Both the position numbers and the translations under genes were made by a program. From contig NZ_CP118157.1 of NCBI RefSeq assembly GCF_032878875.1, positions 434,001-498,000 on the forward strand: DNA of 64,000 nucleotides. The letters are read 5' to 3'. This stretch comes from Microbacterium sp. AB. Lineage in GTDB: Bacteria > Actinomycetota > Actinomycetes > Actinomycetales > Microbacteriaceae. The notes beneath the pieces are model-generated. The model ran no database searches and was not told the origin of the DNA. It worked only from the letters and a program-made list of their open reading frames with translations. Positions 1 to 8,042 of the stretch are shown piece after piece. Positions within the stretch are counted from its first letter, which is position 1. Each line of letters opens with the position of its first letter.

Positions 1-498
1 GTCATCCGCGCCGTCAAGGACGCACACCCCGACAAGACGGTCTTCGCCGATCTGAAGACGGCCGACGCGGGCGCGCTCGAGGCGCAGATCGCCTTCGATG
101 CCGGAGCGGACCTCGTGACCGTGCTCGGCACGGCCGACGACTCGACGATCGCGGGTGCGGTGTCGGTCGCGAAGGACAAGGGCAAGGGCGTGGTCGTCGA
201 CCTCATCGGCGTCGCCGACAAGGCCGCCCGTGCCCGTGAGGTGCACGCGCTCGGAGCCGAGTTCGTCGAGTTCCACGCGGGCCTCGACGAGCAGGCGCAG
301 CCGGGCTTCAGCCTTGGCACGCTGCTCGAGGCGGGAACCGCGTCGAACGTGCCGTTCTCGGTGGCGGGCGGCGTGAGCACCGCGACGATCGCTGATGTGC
401 AGAGCGCAGGCGCGCAGGTCGCCGTCGCAGGCGGAGCGATCTACTCCGCCGAGGACCCCGCAGCGGCCGCCAAGGCGCTGCGCGACGCGATCGTCTGA
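1..498 (+). CDS. 3-hexulose-6-phosphate synthase-like protein (5' end outside window)
   Basis: The reading frame is open from the first base and ends at TGA 496-498; the start lies upstream, so 165 residues are visible. The DLKTAD stretch near the start of the visible part is the DxKxxD active-site signature of the orotidine decarboxylase/hexulose-phosphate synthase superfamily (TIM barrel), and the SVAGGVS and AVAGGAI segments fit the phosphate-binding strands near the C-terminus. In the family, HPS condenses formaldehyde with ribulose 5-phosphate, or in reverse supplies ribulose 5-phosphate. The isomerase partner (hxlB/phi) is not in the window. A 3-keto-L-gulonate-6-phosphate decarboxylase is the main alternative. 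Confidence 0.8.
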   Translation, partial: VIRAVKDAHPDKTVFADLKTADAGALEAQIAFDAGADLVTVLGTADDSTIAGAVSVAKDKGKGVVVDLIGVADKAARAREVHALGAEFVEFHAGLDEQAQPGFSLGTLLEAGTASNVPFSVAGGVSTATIADVQSAGAQVAVAGGAIYSAEDPAAAAKALRDAIV

Positions 499-525
499 GA
501 GAGCACGGGTTCCTCCGAGCCCGAT

Positions 526-545
526 GAACGATCATCCGGTCGTTC
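526..545 (+). terminator. short hairpin after the HPS-like gene
   Basis: GAACGA (526-531) and TCGTTC (540-545) form a perfect 6-bp stem with an 8-nt loop, followed by TT. It lies 28 nt after the stop of the first gene and 17 nt before the GTG of the next. There is no long T-run, so termination is only a suggestion; it could also be a small operator. Confidence 0.35.
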
Positions 546-561
546 TTGGCATGATGCATAG

Positions 562-1473
562 GTGACACCTTCCCGGCCGCGCCTCACCTGGACGCGTGCG
601 GTTGCCTACGCTCTCGCGGCCTCGGGGCTCGTCGTCCTCGCGCTCATGGCGGTCTTCGCCTCGCGCTGGATGACGAGCTTCGGGCCGGTCCAGGACTTCG
701 TCCGCGCCTACCCCGGCGAGTACGAGCTCCCCTCCTTCGTGAAGACGGGCATCCCCGCCTGGGCGTCGTGGACGCACTTCCTCAACGCGTTCTTCCTCGT
801 GCTGGTCATCCGGTCTGGGCTCCGCGTGCGGGGCGAGAAGGTCGCGGGAGGGCTGTGGTCGTCGAAGCGCGTGAAGAAGCGCCGGATGAGCCTCGCGCTC
901 TGGGCGCACATCGCGATCGACGTCCTGTGGCTCGTCAACGGGGTCGTTTTCGTCGTGCTGCTCTTCGCCACCGGTCACTGGGCGCGGATCGTGCCGACGA
1001 GCTGGGAGGTCTTCCCGAACGCGCTCTCGGCGCTCATCCAGTACGTCTCGCTCGATTGGCCGACGCACAACGGATGGGTGAACTACAACGCGCTGCAGCA
1101 GCTGAGCTACTTCGCCGTGACGTTCCTCGCGGCCCCCGTCGCCGCGGTCACGGGCTTCCGGCTCAGCGCCTTCTGGCCGAAGGGGAACGAGCGCCTGACA
1201 CGCGCCTTCCCGCTGGAGTGGGCGAAGGCGCTGCACTTCCCGACGATGCTCTTCTTCGTGGCGTTCGTCGTCGTGCACGTGGGCCTCGTGTTTGCCACGG
1301 GTGCGCTGCGCAACCTCAACCACATGTACGCCGGTCAGGACGCCGTCAGCTGGACCGGGTTCTGGATCTTCGCGCTGTCGCTCGTGGCGATGGTGTCCGG
1401 CTGGTTCCTCGTGAAGGACCGCGTCATCGCCCCCATCGCGAAGCTCTTCGGGGACGTCCGCCTGCGCAAGTGA
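562..1473 (+). CDS. cytochrome b/b6-domain (b561-like) integral membrane protein
   Basis: A 303-residue protein with about six hydrophobic helices (near residues 13-33, 70-88, 112-137, 172-192, 222-245, 262-282). Histidines at 72, 116, 225 and 239 sit inside or at the edges of helices, spaced as expected for axial ligands of two b-type haems in the cytochrome b561/formate-dehydrogenase-gamma fold. The likely role is electron transfer between a membrane quinone pool and an extracytoplasmic or membrane partner; no catalytic partner is adjacent. The GTG start at 562 follows a CATGAT hexamer (550-555) and may be leaderless. The next gene is convergent. Confidence 0.72.
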   Translation: MTPSRPRLTWTRAVAYALAASGLVVLALMAVFASRWMTSFGPVQDFVRAYPGEYELPSFVKTGIPAWASWTHFLNAFFLVLVIRSGLRVRGEKVAGGLWSSKRVKKRRMSLALWAHIAIDVLWLVNGVVFVVLLFATGHWARIVPTSWEVFPNALSALIQYVSLDWPTHNGWVNYNALQQLSYFAVTFLAAPVAAVTGFRLSAFWPKGNERLTRAFPLEWAKALHFPTMLFFVAFVVVHVGLVFATGALRNLNHMYAGQDAVSWTGFWIFALSLVAMVSGWFLVKDRVIAPIAKLFGDVRLRK

Positions 1474-1503
1474 GCGCGAGCAGACCCGGCCCGCCCCGAT
1501 CGC

Positions 1504-1576
1504 CAGCGACAATCCATCCCACCCGCGAGAATGCGTCCAGCGCGCGCATTCTGACCGTGCAGGTGGATTGTCGCTG
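1504..1576. repeat. nested inverted-repeat element between convergent genes (copy A)
   Basis: Outer arms CAGCGACAATCCA (1504-1516) and TGGATTGTCGCTG (1564-1576) are perfect 13-bp complements. Inside them AGAATGCG (1528-1535) and CGCATTCT (1545-1552) form a second perfect 8-bp stem. The element lies between two convergent genes, so it could act as a bidirectional terminator, but the stretch 1514-1532 matches 20290-20308 at 17 of 19 bases, which points to a dispersed repeat. No encoded protein is seen in it. Confidence 0.75.
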
Positions 1577-1611
1577 AGGAGGGGCGGGGCAACCAGGGGG
1601 CGGGAGACCGG

Positions 1612-2514
1612 TCAGGCCGCGGGCTCGTCCTCGAGGCAGTCGAGGTCGTGGGCGCCGGGCCGCGCGTGCGGGACGCCCTGCTCCACAGGCAGGCTCGCAT
1701 CCTTCTCCCACCCGGACCACGAGTCGACGTAGAGCGCGACCGGCTGCGACAGGAGGGCCCCGAGGAAGACGAGCGCCGAGCTCGCGACGCCGCCGCCGCA
1801 GTACGCCGCCACCTCGTGGCGTCCGAGCGCTCGGCGCGCCAGCATCCATCTCCGCAGCTCCGCCGGTGGACGCAGCAGGCCGCCGTCGTCGACGATCTCG
1901 TGCGCCGGCGCGTGCACCGCACCGGGGATGTGCCCCGTGCGCGGGTGATCGACCAGCCCGTGGAACGCGCTCGCGGGGCGCCCGTCGAGCAGGGTCCCGA
2001 GGCGCGCGACCTCGGCGGCCTCGGCGGCGTCGAGGACGCGCAGCGGCGGCGTCGACGAGGCGACGGGCCCGGGATCCCGCTCCTCGCCCCCGACGGCGTC
2101 CCTCGCCGGGGTGCCGACGTCGCCGCCCGCCGCGACCCACGCCGGCAGCCCTCCGTGCAGGAGCGAGACGTCGGGGACGCCGGCGTGCGTCAGCGTGAAC
2201 CAGGCGCGGGTCGCCGACGCGAGCTCCGCCGCATTCCGCGTGTAGAGGACGATCCGTCGCGGCTCCGGTCCGCGCCAGCGCGCCGCACGCCTGCGCACGG
2301 CGTCGGCGTCGGGGAGGGGCAGATGGCCGCTGGAGGCCGTCGGCGTGCCCGCGAAGTCCGCCCGGACGTTCGTGCGCACCGCGCCGGGGATGCTTCCCGA
2401 CCCCCGGCCCGGTCCGTCGGGCGCGCGCCACGGCGCCACCTCGACGAAGACCAGGGACGAGCGTGCACGGAGGGCGTCGTCCGCGTTCAGCAGCAGATCG
2501 GCTGCGCCGGGCAT
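1612..2514 (-). CDS. sulfurtransferase with tandem rhodanese domains
   Basis: 300 residues with two rhodanese-like halves. The C-terminal half has the active-site loop YCGGGVASS with catalytic Cys239, and a GWEK segment resembling the conserved C-terminal W-containing loop of SseA/TST. The N-terminal half (roughly residues 1-125) has SIPGA and a YTRN loop without cysteine, so it is the inactive domain, as is normal in the family. Rhodaneses move sulfane sulfur from thiosulfate or 3-mercaptopyruvate to cyanide or thiols in the cytoplasm. ATG (2512-2514) is 3 nt past the stop of the OsmC gene, so the two are probably cotranscribed. Donor specificity cannot be read from sequence. Confidence 0.85.
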   Translation of the reverse strand: MPGAADLLLNADDALRARSSLVFVEVAPWRAPDGPGRGSGSIPGAVRTNVRADFAGTPTASSGHLPLPDADAVRRRAARWRGPEPRRIVLYTRNAAELASATRAWFTLTHAGVPDVSLLHGGLPAWVAAGGDVGTPARDAVGGEERDPGPVASSTPPLRVLDAAEAAEVARLGTLLDGRPASAFHGLVDHPRTGHIPGAVHAPAHEIVDDGGLLRPPAELRRWMLARRALGRHEVAAYCGGGVASSALVFLGALLSQPVALYVDSWSGWEKDASLPVEQGVPHARPGAHDLDCLEDEPAA

Positions 2515-2517
2515 CGG

Positions 2518-2955
2518 CTACCAGCCGATGCGATCGGTCGTGTGCGGGACGAACTCGACCGGCAGGCTGTCCTTCAGCGCGTTGTAGATCCGGCAGCGCT
2601 TCTTGTACTCCTCGACGAGCTCGTCGGCGCCGCGGTGGTCGACGCCCTCGATGAAGCACTCCATGATGAGCCGGCCCAGGTAGTCGCCCTCGACGCGTCG
2701 CTCGACGCGCGCGAAGATCTCCACGCGGCGGTCGGGCTGCCCCTCCTCGACGAAGTCCTGGCGGAAGGCGTTGAGGGCGCACGACACGAGCGACGCCACG
2801 AGCAGGTCGAGCGAGCTCGCGGCCTCGCCGGGCGCTCCGCTGCGGATCGACCCGTCGGAGACGATCTCGAATCCGCCGTCGCCGATGACGTAGCGTCCGC
2901 GGACGTCCGTCATACGTCCGTGGACGTTGCTCGCGACGACGATGCGATCGTTCAT
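2518..2955 (-). CDS. OsmC family protein
   Basis: 145 residues. The N-terminal beta-rich half leads to SSLDLLVASLVSC, the family helix that carries the first redox cysteine (Cys59). A second cysteine lies at 121 (KKRCRIYNAL), the position of the partner cysteine. Known members reduce organic hydroperoxides with a reactive cysteine pair; several close forms are of unknown substrate. The gene directly precedes the rhodanese with a 3-nt gap, suggesting a link to reactive sulfur or thiol stress. A TAACGT hexamer on the minus strand upstream may be its -10 element. Confidence 0.82.
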   Translation of the reverse strand: MNDRIVVASNVHGRMTDVRGRYVIGDGGFEIVSDGSIRSGAPGEAASSLDLLVASLVSCALNAFRQDFVEEGQPDRRVEIFARVERRVEGDYLGRLIMECFIEGVDHRGADELVEEYKKRCRIYNALKDSLPVEFVPHTTDRIGW

Positions 2956-3046
2956 GTGACGGCTTTCTGCAGGGGCGGACCGGCAGAAGCGACGTTAGCA
3001 ACGCGGGACGCCGACCCGCCCCGTCGTTGAGAAGTCTTACGGTCGG

Positions 3047-3394
3047 TCAGGCGGATGGGCGCAGCTGCTCGGAGAGGAGCCCCACGACACGGGTGAGGCT
3101 CCTGTTGTCCTCGTCGAGCACGTGCACGCGCTGTTCGAGCTCCTCGACGCGGGCGATCAGGTCGGCGCGGCTCATCCCGGCGTAGCGTGCCGCGCCCGAA
3201 GGGTCGTCGCCGTAGTCGTAGCTGCCGTCGTCGTAGCGGGCGAGCCACTGGCGCAGCGACTGCTGGCCGACGTCGAACTCCTCCGCGACCTCCCGGATGA
3301 TCGAACGGTTGCGCGGCTCATCCTGGCGGCGTCTGAGCACGGTCTCGACCGACCGCGTACGGACCTCGTCGCTGTACTTTCGCTCGAATGCCAT
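3047..3394 (-). CDS. orphan IS3 OrfA-like helix-turn-helix protein
   Basis: 115 residues. The N-terminal part (about 1-60: MAFERKYSDEVR, then IIREVAEEFDVGQQSLRQWL) has the Transposase_8/IS3 OrfA helix-turn-helix pattern. Residues 75-110 (MSRADLIARVEELEQRVHVL) are a leucine-zipper-like coiled coil as in OrfA. No orfB (DDE integrase core) follows in either phase, no terminal inverted repeats or target duplication were found at its borders, and codon use matches the neighbours. It is therefore either a stranded OrfA or a domesticated DNA-binding protein. It lies in the leftward block between the OsmC gene and the second rhodanese gene. Confidence 0.7.
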   Translation of the reverse strand: MAFERKYSDEVRTRSVETVLRRRQDEPRNRSIIREVAEEFDVGQQSLRQWLARYDDGSYDYGDDPSGAARYAGMSRADLIARVEELEQRVHVLDEDNRSLTRVVGLLSEQLRPSA

Positions 3395-3446
3395 ATCGGT
3401 TTCCTATCGTGCGTCGCGATAACTCTATCGTCGCGGTGCTGACGTC

Positions 3447-4244
3447 TCAGGTGCGTCCTGACGTCTTGGACCACTCCGACCACGATCCGACGTACACGGG
3501 CGCCGCGACGCCGATCGAGGCGAGGGCGAGAGCCTGCACGCTCGCCGCGACGCCGCTGCCGCAGGAGAGCACGAGCGGCCGCTCCGCGGGGTCGATGCCG
3601 ATCGTCTCGGCGTAGGCCGCCCGGACGGCGCCGGGATCGAGGATCCGTCCGTCCCGCGCGAGCAGGCGCGTCGGCACGTTCACGGCGCCGGGGATGTGCG
3701 CGTGGTCGCCGCCGTAGGCCTCGGGCGTGCGCGCGTCCACGAGAACCGACGCCTCGTCGCGCCCGGCGACCTCGGAGCGGACGGCGACGACGGCGTGGTC
3801 CCTCGTGAAGGCCGAGGCGTCCGTCGCGGGGAGCGTCGCCGGTCGGGGAAGGGCGGCGAGATCGTCGGAGTGCGCTCCGTTGAGGAACGACACGTCGCGC
3901 AGACCCGCCCAGCGGAGCGTGACCCAGGCGCGTGCGGCGGCCGCGAGGTCGCGCGGCGTCCTGGCGACGAGGACGACCGGGGTCGGGGGCGTCAGGCCGG
4001 CGGACGCGAGGCGCCGCACGAGGGGGCCGTGCTTCGGGAGCGGGCGGGCGCCGGTGCGCGGGCCCTCCTCGCCCGAGACGTCGTCGAGCGTCAGGCGCAG
4101 GGAGGCGGGCGGCGACGGCTCGCCGGCGTCGCCCGCGACCTCGATCGCGACGGCCGACTCCGCGGCGAGGCGCGCGGTCGCCTCGTCGAGCGTGACGAGA
4201 GGAGTGGCGGCGGGCAGGGGCGAGGAGGACGGGGATGCGGGCAT
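3447..4244 (-). CDS. sulfurtransferase (second rhodanese-like protein)
   Basis: 265 residues, again two rhodanese-type halves. The C-terminal half has DARTPEAY, HIPGAVNVP and the catalytic loop SCGSGVAAS with Cys228, followed by GSWSEW, the typical end of the 3-mercaptopyruvate/thiosulfate sulfurtransferase fold. The N-terminal half is degenerate and lacks a cysteine. It is only distantly similar to the product at 1612-2514, so this is not a recent duplication. It is 9 nt downstream of the aldo/keto reductase gene and is probably transcribed with it. Confidence 0.82.
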   Translation of the reverse strand: MPASPSSSPLPAATPLVTLDEATARLAAESAVAIEVAGDAGEPSPPASLRLTLDDVSGEEGPRTGARPLPKHGPLVRRLASAGLTPPTPVVLVARTPRDLAAAARAWVTLRWAGLRDVSFLNGAHSDDLAALPRPATLPATDASAFTRDHAVVAVRSEVAGRDEASVLVDARTPEAYGGDHAHIPGAVNVPTRLLARDGRILDPGAVRAAYAETIGIDPAERPLVLSCGSGVAASVQALALASIGVAAPVYVGSWSEWSKTSGRT

Positions 4245-4253
4245 GGTGTCCTC

Positions 4254-5270
4254 TCAGTCCGTGACGACGAGGCCGGGGCCCCCGGAGATGTCGGCCGGGA
4301 GGAGACCCCTCAGCTCGCGCTCCTCCTCGGGGGTCGGCACCCAGCGGCTCGCCGTGAGGTTCTCGTCGAGCTGGCCGGGGACGGTCACGCCCGCGATCAC
4401 GCTCGTGACCGTCGGCTGCGCGAGCAGCCAGCCCAGGGCCGCAGCGGTCGGGGTGATGGCGCGCTCCCTCGCGAACTCCTCGAACCGTCCGAGCGCGTCC
4501 CACGGGGCGGAACGCAGCAGGTTGTGCTTCAGATTGGTGATCTTCGCCCCCGCCGGGGAGCGCCCCTCGCGATACTTGCCGGTGAGCAGGCCGTTCTGCA
4601 GTGGGAAGTACGGGATGAACCCCAGCCCGTAGCGACGGAGGGCGGGGATCAGCTCCTCCTCGGGGCGGCGCCAGAGGAGGTTGTACTCGTCCGTGGTCGA
4701 CGCGAAGCGCGTGAGCCCCCGCTCGCGGGCCGTGTGGTCGGCCTCGGCGATGCGCCACGCGGCGAAGTTGGACGCGCCGATGTAGCGCACCTTGCCCGCG
4801 TGCACGAGGTCGTCGAGCGCCTCGAGCGTCTCCTCGATCGGCGTGTGCGCGTCGGGGAAGTGGATCTGGTAGAGGTCGATGTAGTCGGTGTCGAGCCGCC
4901 GCAGCGAGTCCTCGACGGAGGCGACGACGTACTTGCGGGAGCCCGTCAGCGCGTACGAGGGACCCCTCGTCTCCCGCAGCGCGCGGCCGAACTTCGTCCC
5001 GATCACGACCTGCTCGCGCCGGCCGCGCAGGGCGCGTGCGAACAGCGTCTCGCTGAGGCCCGGCTCGTCGCCGTATCCCTCGGCGAGATCGAAGTACGTC
5101 ACCCCCAGGTCGAGGGCGCGGTCGACGATGGCCGTCACGGCCTCGGGGCCGGCCGCCCGCATGCCGGAACGGCCGAACGTGCTCGCGCCGACGCCGAGCT
5201 GCGACAGCACGAGGCCGGACGCCCCGAGCGCCCGGTAGCCGTCGGGGAGGGTGGGGGACGGCAACGCCAT
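4254..5270 (-). CDS. aldo/keto reductase
   Basis: 338 residues with a complete aldo/keto reductase tetrad: Asp61 and Tyr66 (FDLAEGYG), Lys93 (IGTKFG) and His137 (YQIHFPD). The C-terminal segment IAGVTVPGQLDEN is the NADP(H)-binding motif of the AKR (beta/alpha)8 barrel. It most resembles the YghZ/Tas-like branch. It should reduce small aldehydes or ketones, substrate unknown. The start ATG (5268-5270) is preceded by AGGAGGTC on the minus strand. It is divergent from the binding-protein gene at 5458 across an AT-rich control region. Confidence 0.87.
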   Translation of the reverse strand: MALPSPTLPDGYRALGASGLVLSQLGVGASTFGRSGMRAAGPEAVTAIVDRALDLGVTYFDLAEGYGDEPGLSETLFARALRGRREQVVIGTKFGRALRETRGPSYALTGSRKYVVASVEDSLRRLDTDYIDLYQIHFPDAHTPIEETLEALDDLVHAGKVRYIGASNFAAWRIAEADHTARERGLTRFASTTDEYNLLWRRPEEELIPALRRYGLGFIPYFPLQNGLLTGKYREGRSPAGAKITNLKHNLLRSAPWDALGRFEEFARERAITPTAAALGWLLAQPTVTSVIAGVTVPGQLDENLTASRWVPTPEEERELRGLLPADISGGPGLVVTD

Positions 5271-5457
5271 GATGACCTCCTAATTAAAATCAAATATAGA
5301 TTGCATTGGAATACGATAGATCACGATACTTGATTACACAGTATTTCCTATGAGATTGAAACGCTCCACAACTCCTGGATACTCGCCTTCTATACGGATC
5401 GCATAGCCGACGCAGCCCGCCGCCTCGGGCGTCGAACATCCAGAAAGAAGGAACATC
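5271..5457. promoter_or_regulatory. AT-rich divergent control region with inverted repeat
   Basis: This stretch is strikingly AT-rich against the surrounding DNA, especially 5281-5350. Rightward, TTGCAT (5301-5306) and GATACT (5325-5330) are 18 nt apart and resemble a housekeeping promoter for the transporter operon. Leftward, TATATT on the minus strand (5293-5298) may be the -10 of the aldo/keto reductase gene. ATACT (5326-5330) and AGTAT (5340-5344) form an inverted repeat overlapping the rightward -10, a plausible operator. No regulator gene is adjacent here; the nearest is the GntR gene at 11990. Confidence 0.5.
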
Positions 5458-7086
5458 GTGAGGACAACCCTTCGCCGTGGTCTCCGCGTCGCGGCCGTCG
5501 CGCTCGCCGCGGGGTCGATCGTGCTGAGCGGCTGCGCATCGCCCGCCGAGGAGCAGGCGGACGTATCCGGCGTCGCCGAGGAGGACCGCTACGGCGGAAC
5601 GCTGAACATCGGCCTGTCGGCCGACCCGCTCGGCGTGGACGCCGCCGTCGTGAACCAGGTCTGGCGCCACGTCGCCCGCGCGCTCTCCGACTCCCTCGTG
5701 TTCCTCGACCCGGAGACGCAGGAGATCGAGCCCTGGCTCGCCACGGACTGGACCGTGAGCGAGGACGCGCGCACGTACAGCTTCACGCTGCGCGACGACG
5801 TCACGTTCAACGACGGCACGGCGCTCACGGGCGAGGTCGTCAAGGCGAACCTCGAGAGCCTCGCACGGCCCGGCATCCATACGAGCGCGCGGGCCATCGT
5901 CGAGGGCATCTCCTCGATCACGGTGCCCCGCGAGGACGAGGTGGTCGTCGAGTTCGCGGAGCCCAACGCGGCGTTCCTCCCCAGCCTCTCCCGGGCGCAC
6001 GCGGGCATCGTCTCGCAGGCGAGCGCGGAGGCGCCCGTCGAGGAGCGGCAGAAGAGCCTCGACGGCAGCGGCCCGTTCCGGCTCGTGTCCTACACCGACA
6101 ACCAGGAGATCGTGCTCGAGGCGCGCGAGGACTACGACTGGGCGCCCGACTACTACGAGCACGAGGGTCGTGCCTACCTCGACGGCGTCACCTACAAGAT
6201 CATCCCCGAGGACTCGGTCCGCAACGGCGCCGTCCAGAGCGGCGACCTCGACTTCATCTACTGGGTCGACGCGAACTACATCCCCGAGCTCGAGGCCTCG
6301 GGGCTCACGATCAGCTACAGCGCGGTGAACCCCGCGACGGGCACCGAATGGCCCGTGAACACGTCGTCGCCGCTGCTGCAGGACGTCCGCGTGCGGCAGG
6401 CGCTTCAGCACGGCGTCGACCGCGCGTCGCTCGCCGCCATCTCGTCGAACGGCGTGTACCTCGTCCCCAAGGGGCCGCTCAGCGAGGAGAACCCGTACTT
6501 CTCCGATCAGAGCGAGTACCTCGCATACGACCCCGAGCTCTCGGCCGACCTGCTCGACGAGGCGGGATGGGACGAGATCGGCAGTGACGGCATCCGCGTG
6601 AACGACGCCGGCGAACGGCTGTCGCTGCGCTTCCCGCGCGACGGCGCCGTCGAGCAGATCGTCCAGGAGCAGTGGAAGCAGATCGGCGTCGAGCTCGTGC
6701 TCGACCCGCCGCTCGCGGCGGAGGCGAACGAGAAGCTCCTGTCGGGCGAGTACGACCTCGCCTACTGGTACCACTCCTCGCCCGACGCCGACGTCCTGCG
6801 CGCCAACTACGGCGTGGCGACGGGATCCAACCGGGCTTTCATCGCCGAGGACGACGAGCGCGGGCAGGAGCTGGACGCACTCCTGCAGGAGCAGAACACC
6901 CTGCTCGACCACGACGCCCGTCAGGCGGTCGTCGACGAGGCCGCTCGCCTCCTCGTGGAGGACGCCTACACCCTGCCGCTCGAGACCGACGTCGACGTCT
7001 GGGCGTACAGCCCCGACCTGCAGGACATCAAGAGCAACGGCCTCGATCAGCTCCTGTACGACGCGTGGCTGCAGGGCGGCGAGTGA
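5458..7086 (+). CDS. ABC transporter substrate-binding lipoprotein, family 5 (Dpp/Opp type)
   Basis: 542 residues. A basic N-terminus and hydrophobic core end in the lipobox LSGC with Cys26, so the protein should be a membrane-anchored extracytoplasmic lipoprotein. The body carries the family-5 binding-protein pattern: YGGTLNIG at the mature N-terminus, the YSFTLRDDVTFNDG and GSGPFRLVSY blocks, and a C-terminal lobe. It is the first gene of an operon whose next members overlap by 4-14 bp. GTG at 5458 is preceded by AGAAGGAAC. The family binds peptides, nickel chelates, opines or glutathione; with a flavin monooxygenase at the end of the operon, a small organosulfur or amine ligand is inferred. 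Confidence 0.88.
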   Translation: MRTTLRRGLRVAAVALAAGSIVLSGCASPAEEQADVSGVAEEDRYGGTLNIGLSADPLGVDAAVVNQVWRHVARALSDSLVFLDPETQEIEPWLATDWTVSEDARTYSFTLRDDVTFNDGTALTGEVVKANLESLARPGIHTSARAIVEGISSITVPREDEVVVEFAEPNAAFLPSLSRAHAGIVSQASAEAPVEERQKSLDGSGPFRLVSYTDNQEIVLEAREDYDWAPDYYEHEGRAYLDGVTYKIIPEDSVRNGAVQSGDLDFIYWVDANYIPELEASGLTISYSAVNPATGTEWPVNTSSPLLQDVRVRQALQHGVDRASLAAISSNGVYLVPKGPLSEENPYFSDQSEYLAYDPELSADLLDEAGWDEIGSDGIRVNDAGERLSLRFPRDGAVEQIVQEQWKQIGVELVLDPPLAAEANEKLLSGEYDLAYWYHSSPDADVLRANYGVATGSNRAFIAEDDERGQELDALLQEQNTLLDHDARQAVVDEAARLLVEDAYTLPLETDVDVWAYSPDLQDIKSNGLDQLLYDAWLQGGE

Positions 7087-8042
7087 GCGGCGGCCCGGGC
7101 GCGGGCGGGCGCCTCCGCTACCTCGGCAAGCGCCTCGCTTACGGGGTCGTGGTGCTGTGGGGCGCGTTCACGGCGAGCTTCTTCCTCCTCTACGTCCTGC
7201 CGGGCGATGCGGCCGGCGGCCTGACGGCGGGGGCGGAGGGGGAGGACCTCGAGGCGATCCTCGCGGAGCAGCGGGAGCTGCTCGGCCTCGACCGGCCCGT
7301 CCTCGTCCAGTACGGCGATGCGCTCTGGCGCGCCCTCCACGGCGACTTCGGCATCAGCATCTTCACGCGTCGCCCGGCGACGGAGCTCTACTTCGAGGCG
7401 TTCGGCGAGACGATCAGGCTCGCCGCCGTCGGCCTCGCCCTGGCCGTCGTCCTCGGCGTGCTGCTCTCCGTGCTCATCGAGCTGATCGACTGGACATGGG
7501 CGAGGGAGCTGCTCCTGTCGCTCCCGCCCATCGCCGTCTCCGTGCCGCCCTTCTGGGTGGGGATCGTCCTGCTGCAGCTCTTCGCGTTCCAGCTGCGGCT
7601 CATCCCGCCGACGGGGAACGACAGCCTGCCCGGGCTGCTCGTGGCCTCGCTGGCGCTCGCCATCCCCGGTGCCGGCGGCGTCTCGCAGCTGCTCACGACG
7701 AACCTCCGCGGCGCGCTGACCTCGCCCTACATCGAGACCGTGCGCAACTGGGGGCTCGGCCGCGCGGGCGTCGTCGTCCGGCACGCGCTGCGGAACTCCA
7801 TCCTTCCCGTCGTGACCTCGTTCGGGACCACGGTCGGCGTCATGATCGGGGGCACCGTGCTCACGGAGACCGTCTTCTCGCGCACGGGCGTCGGCCGCGT
7901 CATCGTGGACGCCGTGGACGGGCGCGACACCCCTGTCGTCCTCGTCTGCGTGACCGTGAGCGCCGCGATCTTCGTCGCGGTCAACTTCGTCGTCGACGCC
8001 GTCTACCCGCTGATCGATCGACGTATCGAGCTGGAGGCATGA
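7083..8042 (+). CDS. ABC transporter permease, DppB-like
   Basis: 319 residues counted from GTG 7083, which overlaps the previous stop by 4 bp. A first helix (about residues 19-41) with the LPGDAA segment is typical of DppB/OppB N-termini. Five further helices follow, and the EAA-type loop lies in YIETVRNWGLGR...LRNSILPV, which docks with the ATPase. The C-terminal end has the usual VFSRTGVGRVIVDAV pattern. Together with the product at 8039 it forms the transmembrane channel of the importer. Confidence 0.88.
   Translation: MSGGPGAGGRLRYLGKRLAYGVVVLWGAFTASFFLLYVLPGDAAGGLTAGAEGEDLEAILAEQRELLGLDRPVLVQYGDALWRALHGDFGISIFTRRPATELYFEAFGETIRLAAVGLALAVVLGVLLSVLIELIDWTWARELLLSLPPIAVSVPPFWVGIVLLQLFAFQLRLIPPTGNDSLPGLLVASLALAIPGAGGVSQLLTTNLRGALTSPYIETVRNWGLGRAGVVVRHALRNSILPVVTSFGTTVGVMIGGTVLTETVFSRTGVGRVIVDAVDGRDTPVVLVCVTVSAAIFVAVNFVVDAVYPLIDRRIELEA

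Noticed and set aside
3047..3394. A complete IS3 insertion sequence around the OrfA-like gene
   Set aside because: No orfB, no terminal inverted repeats and no target-site duplication were found, so only an orphan gene is called.
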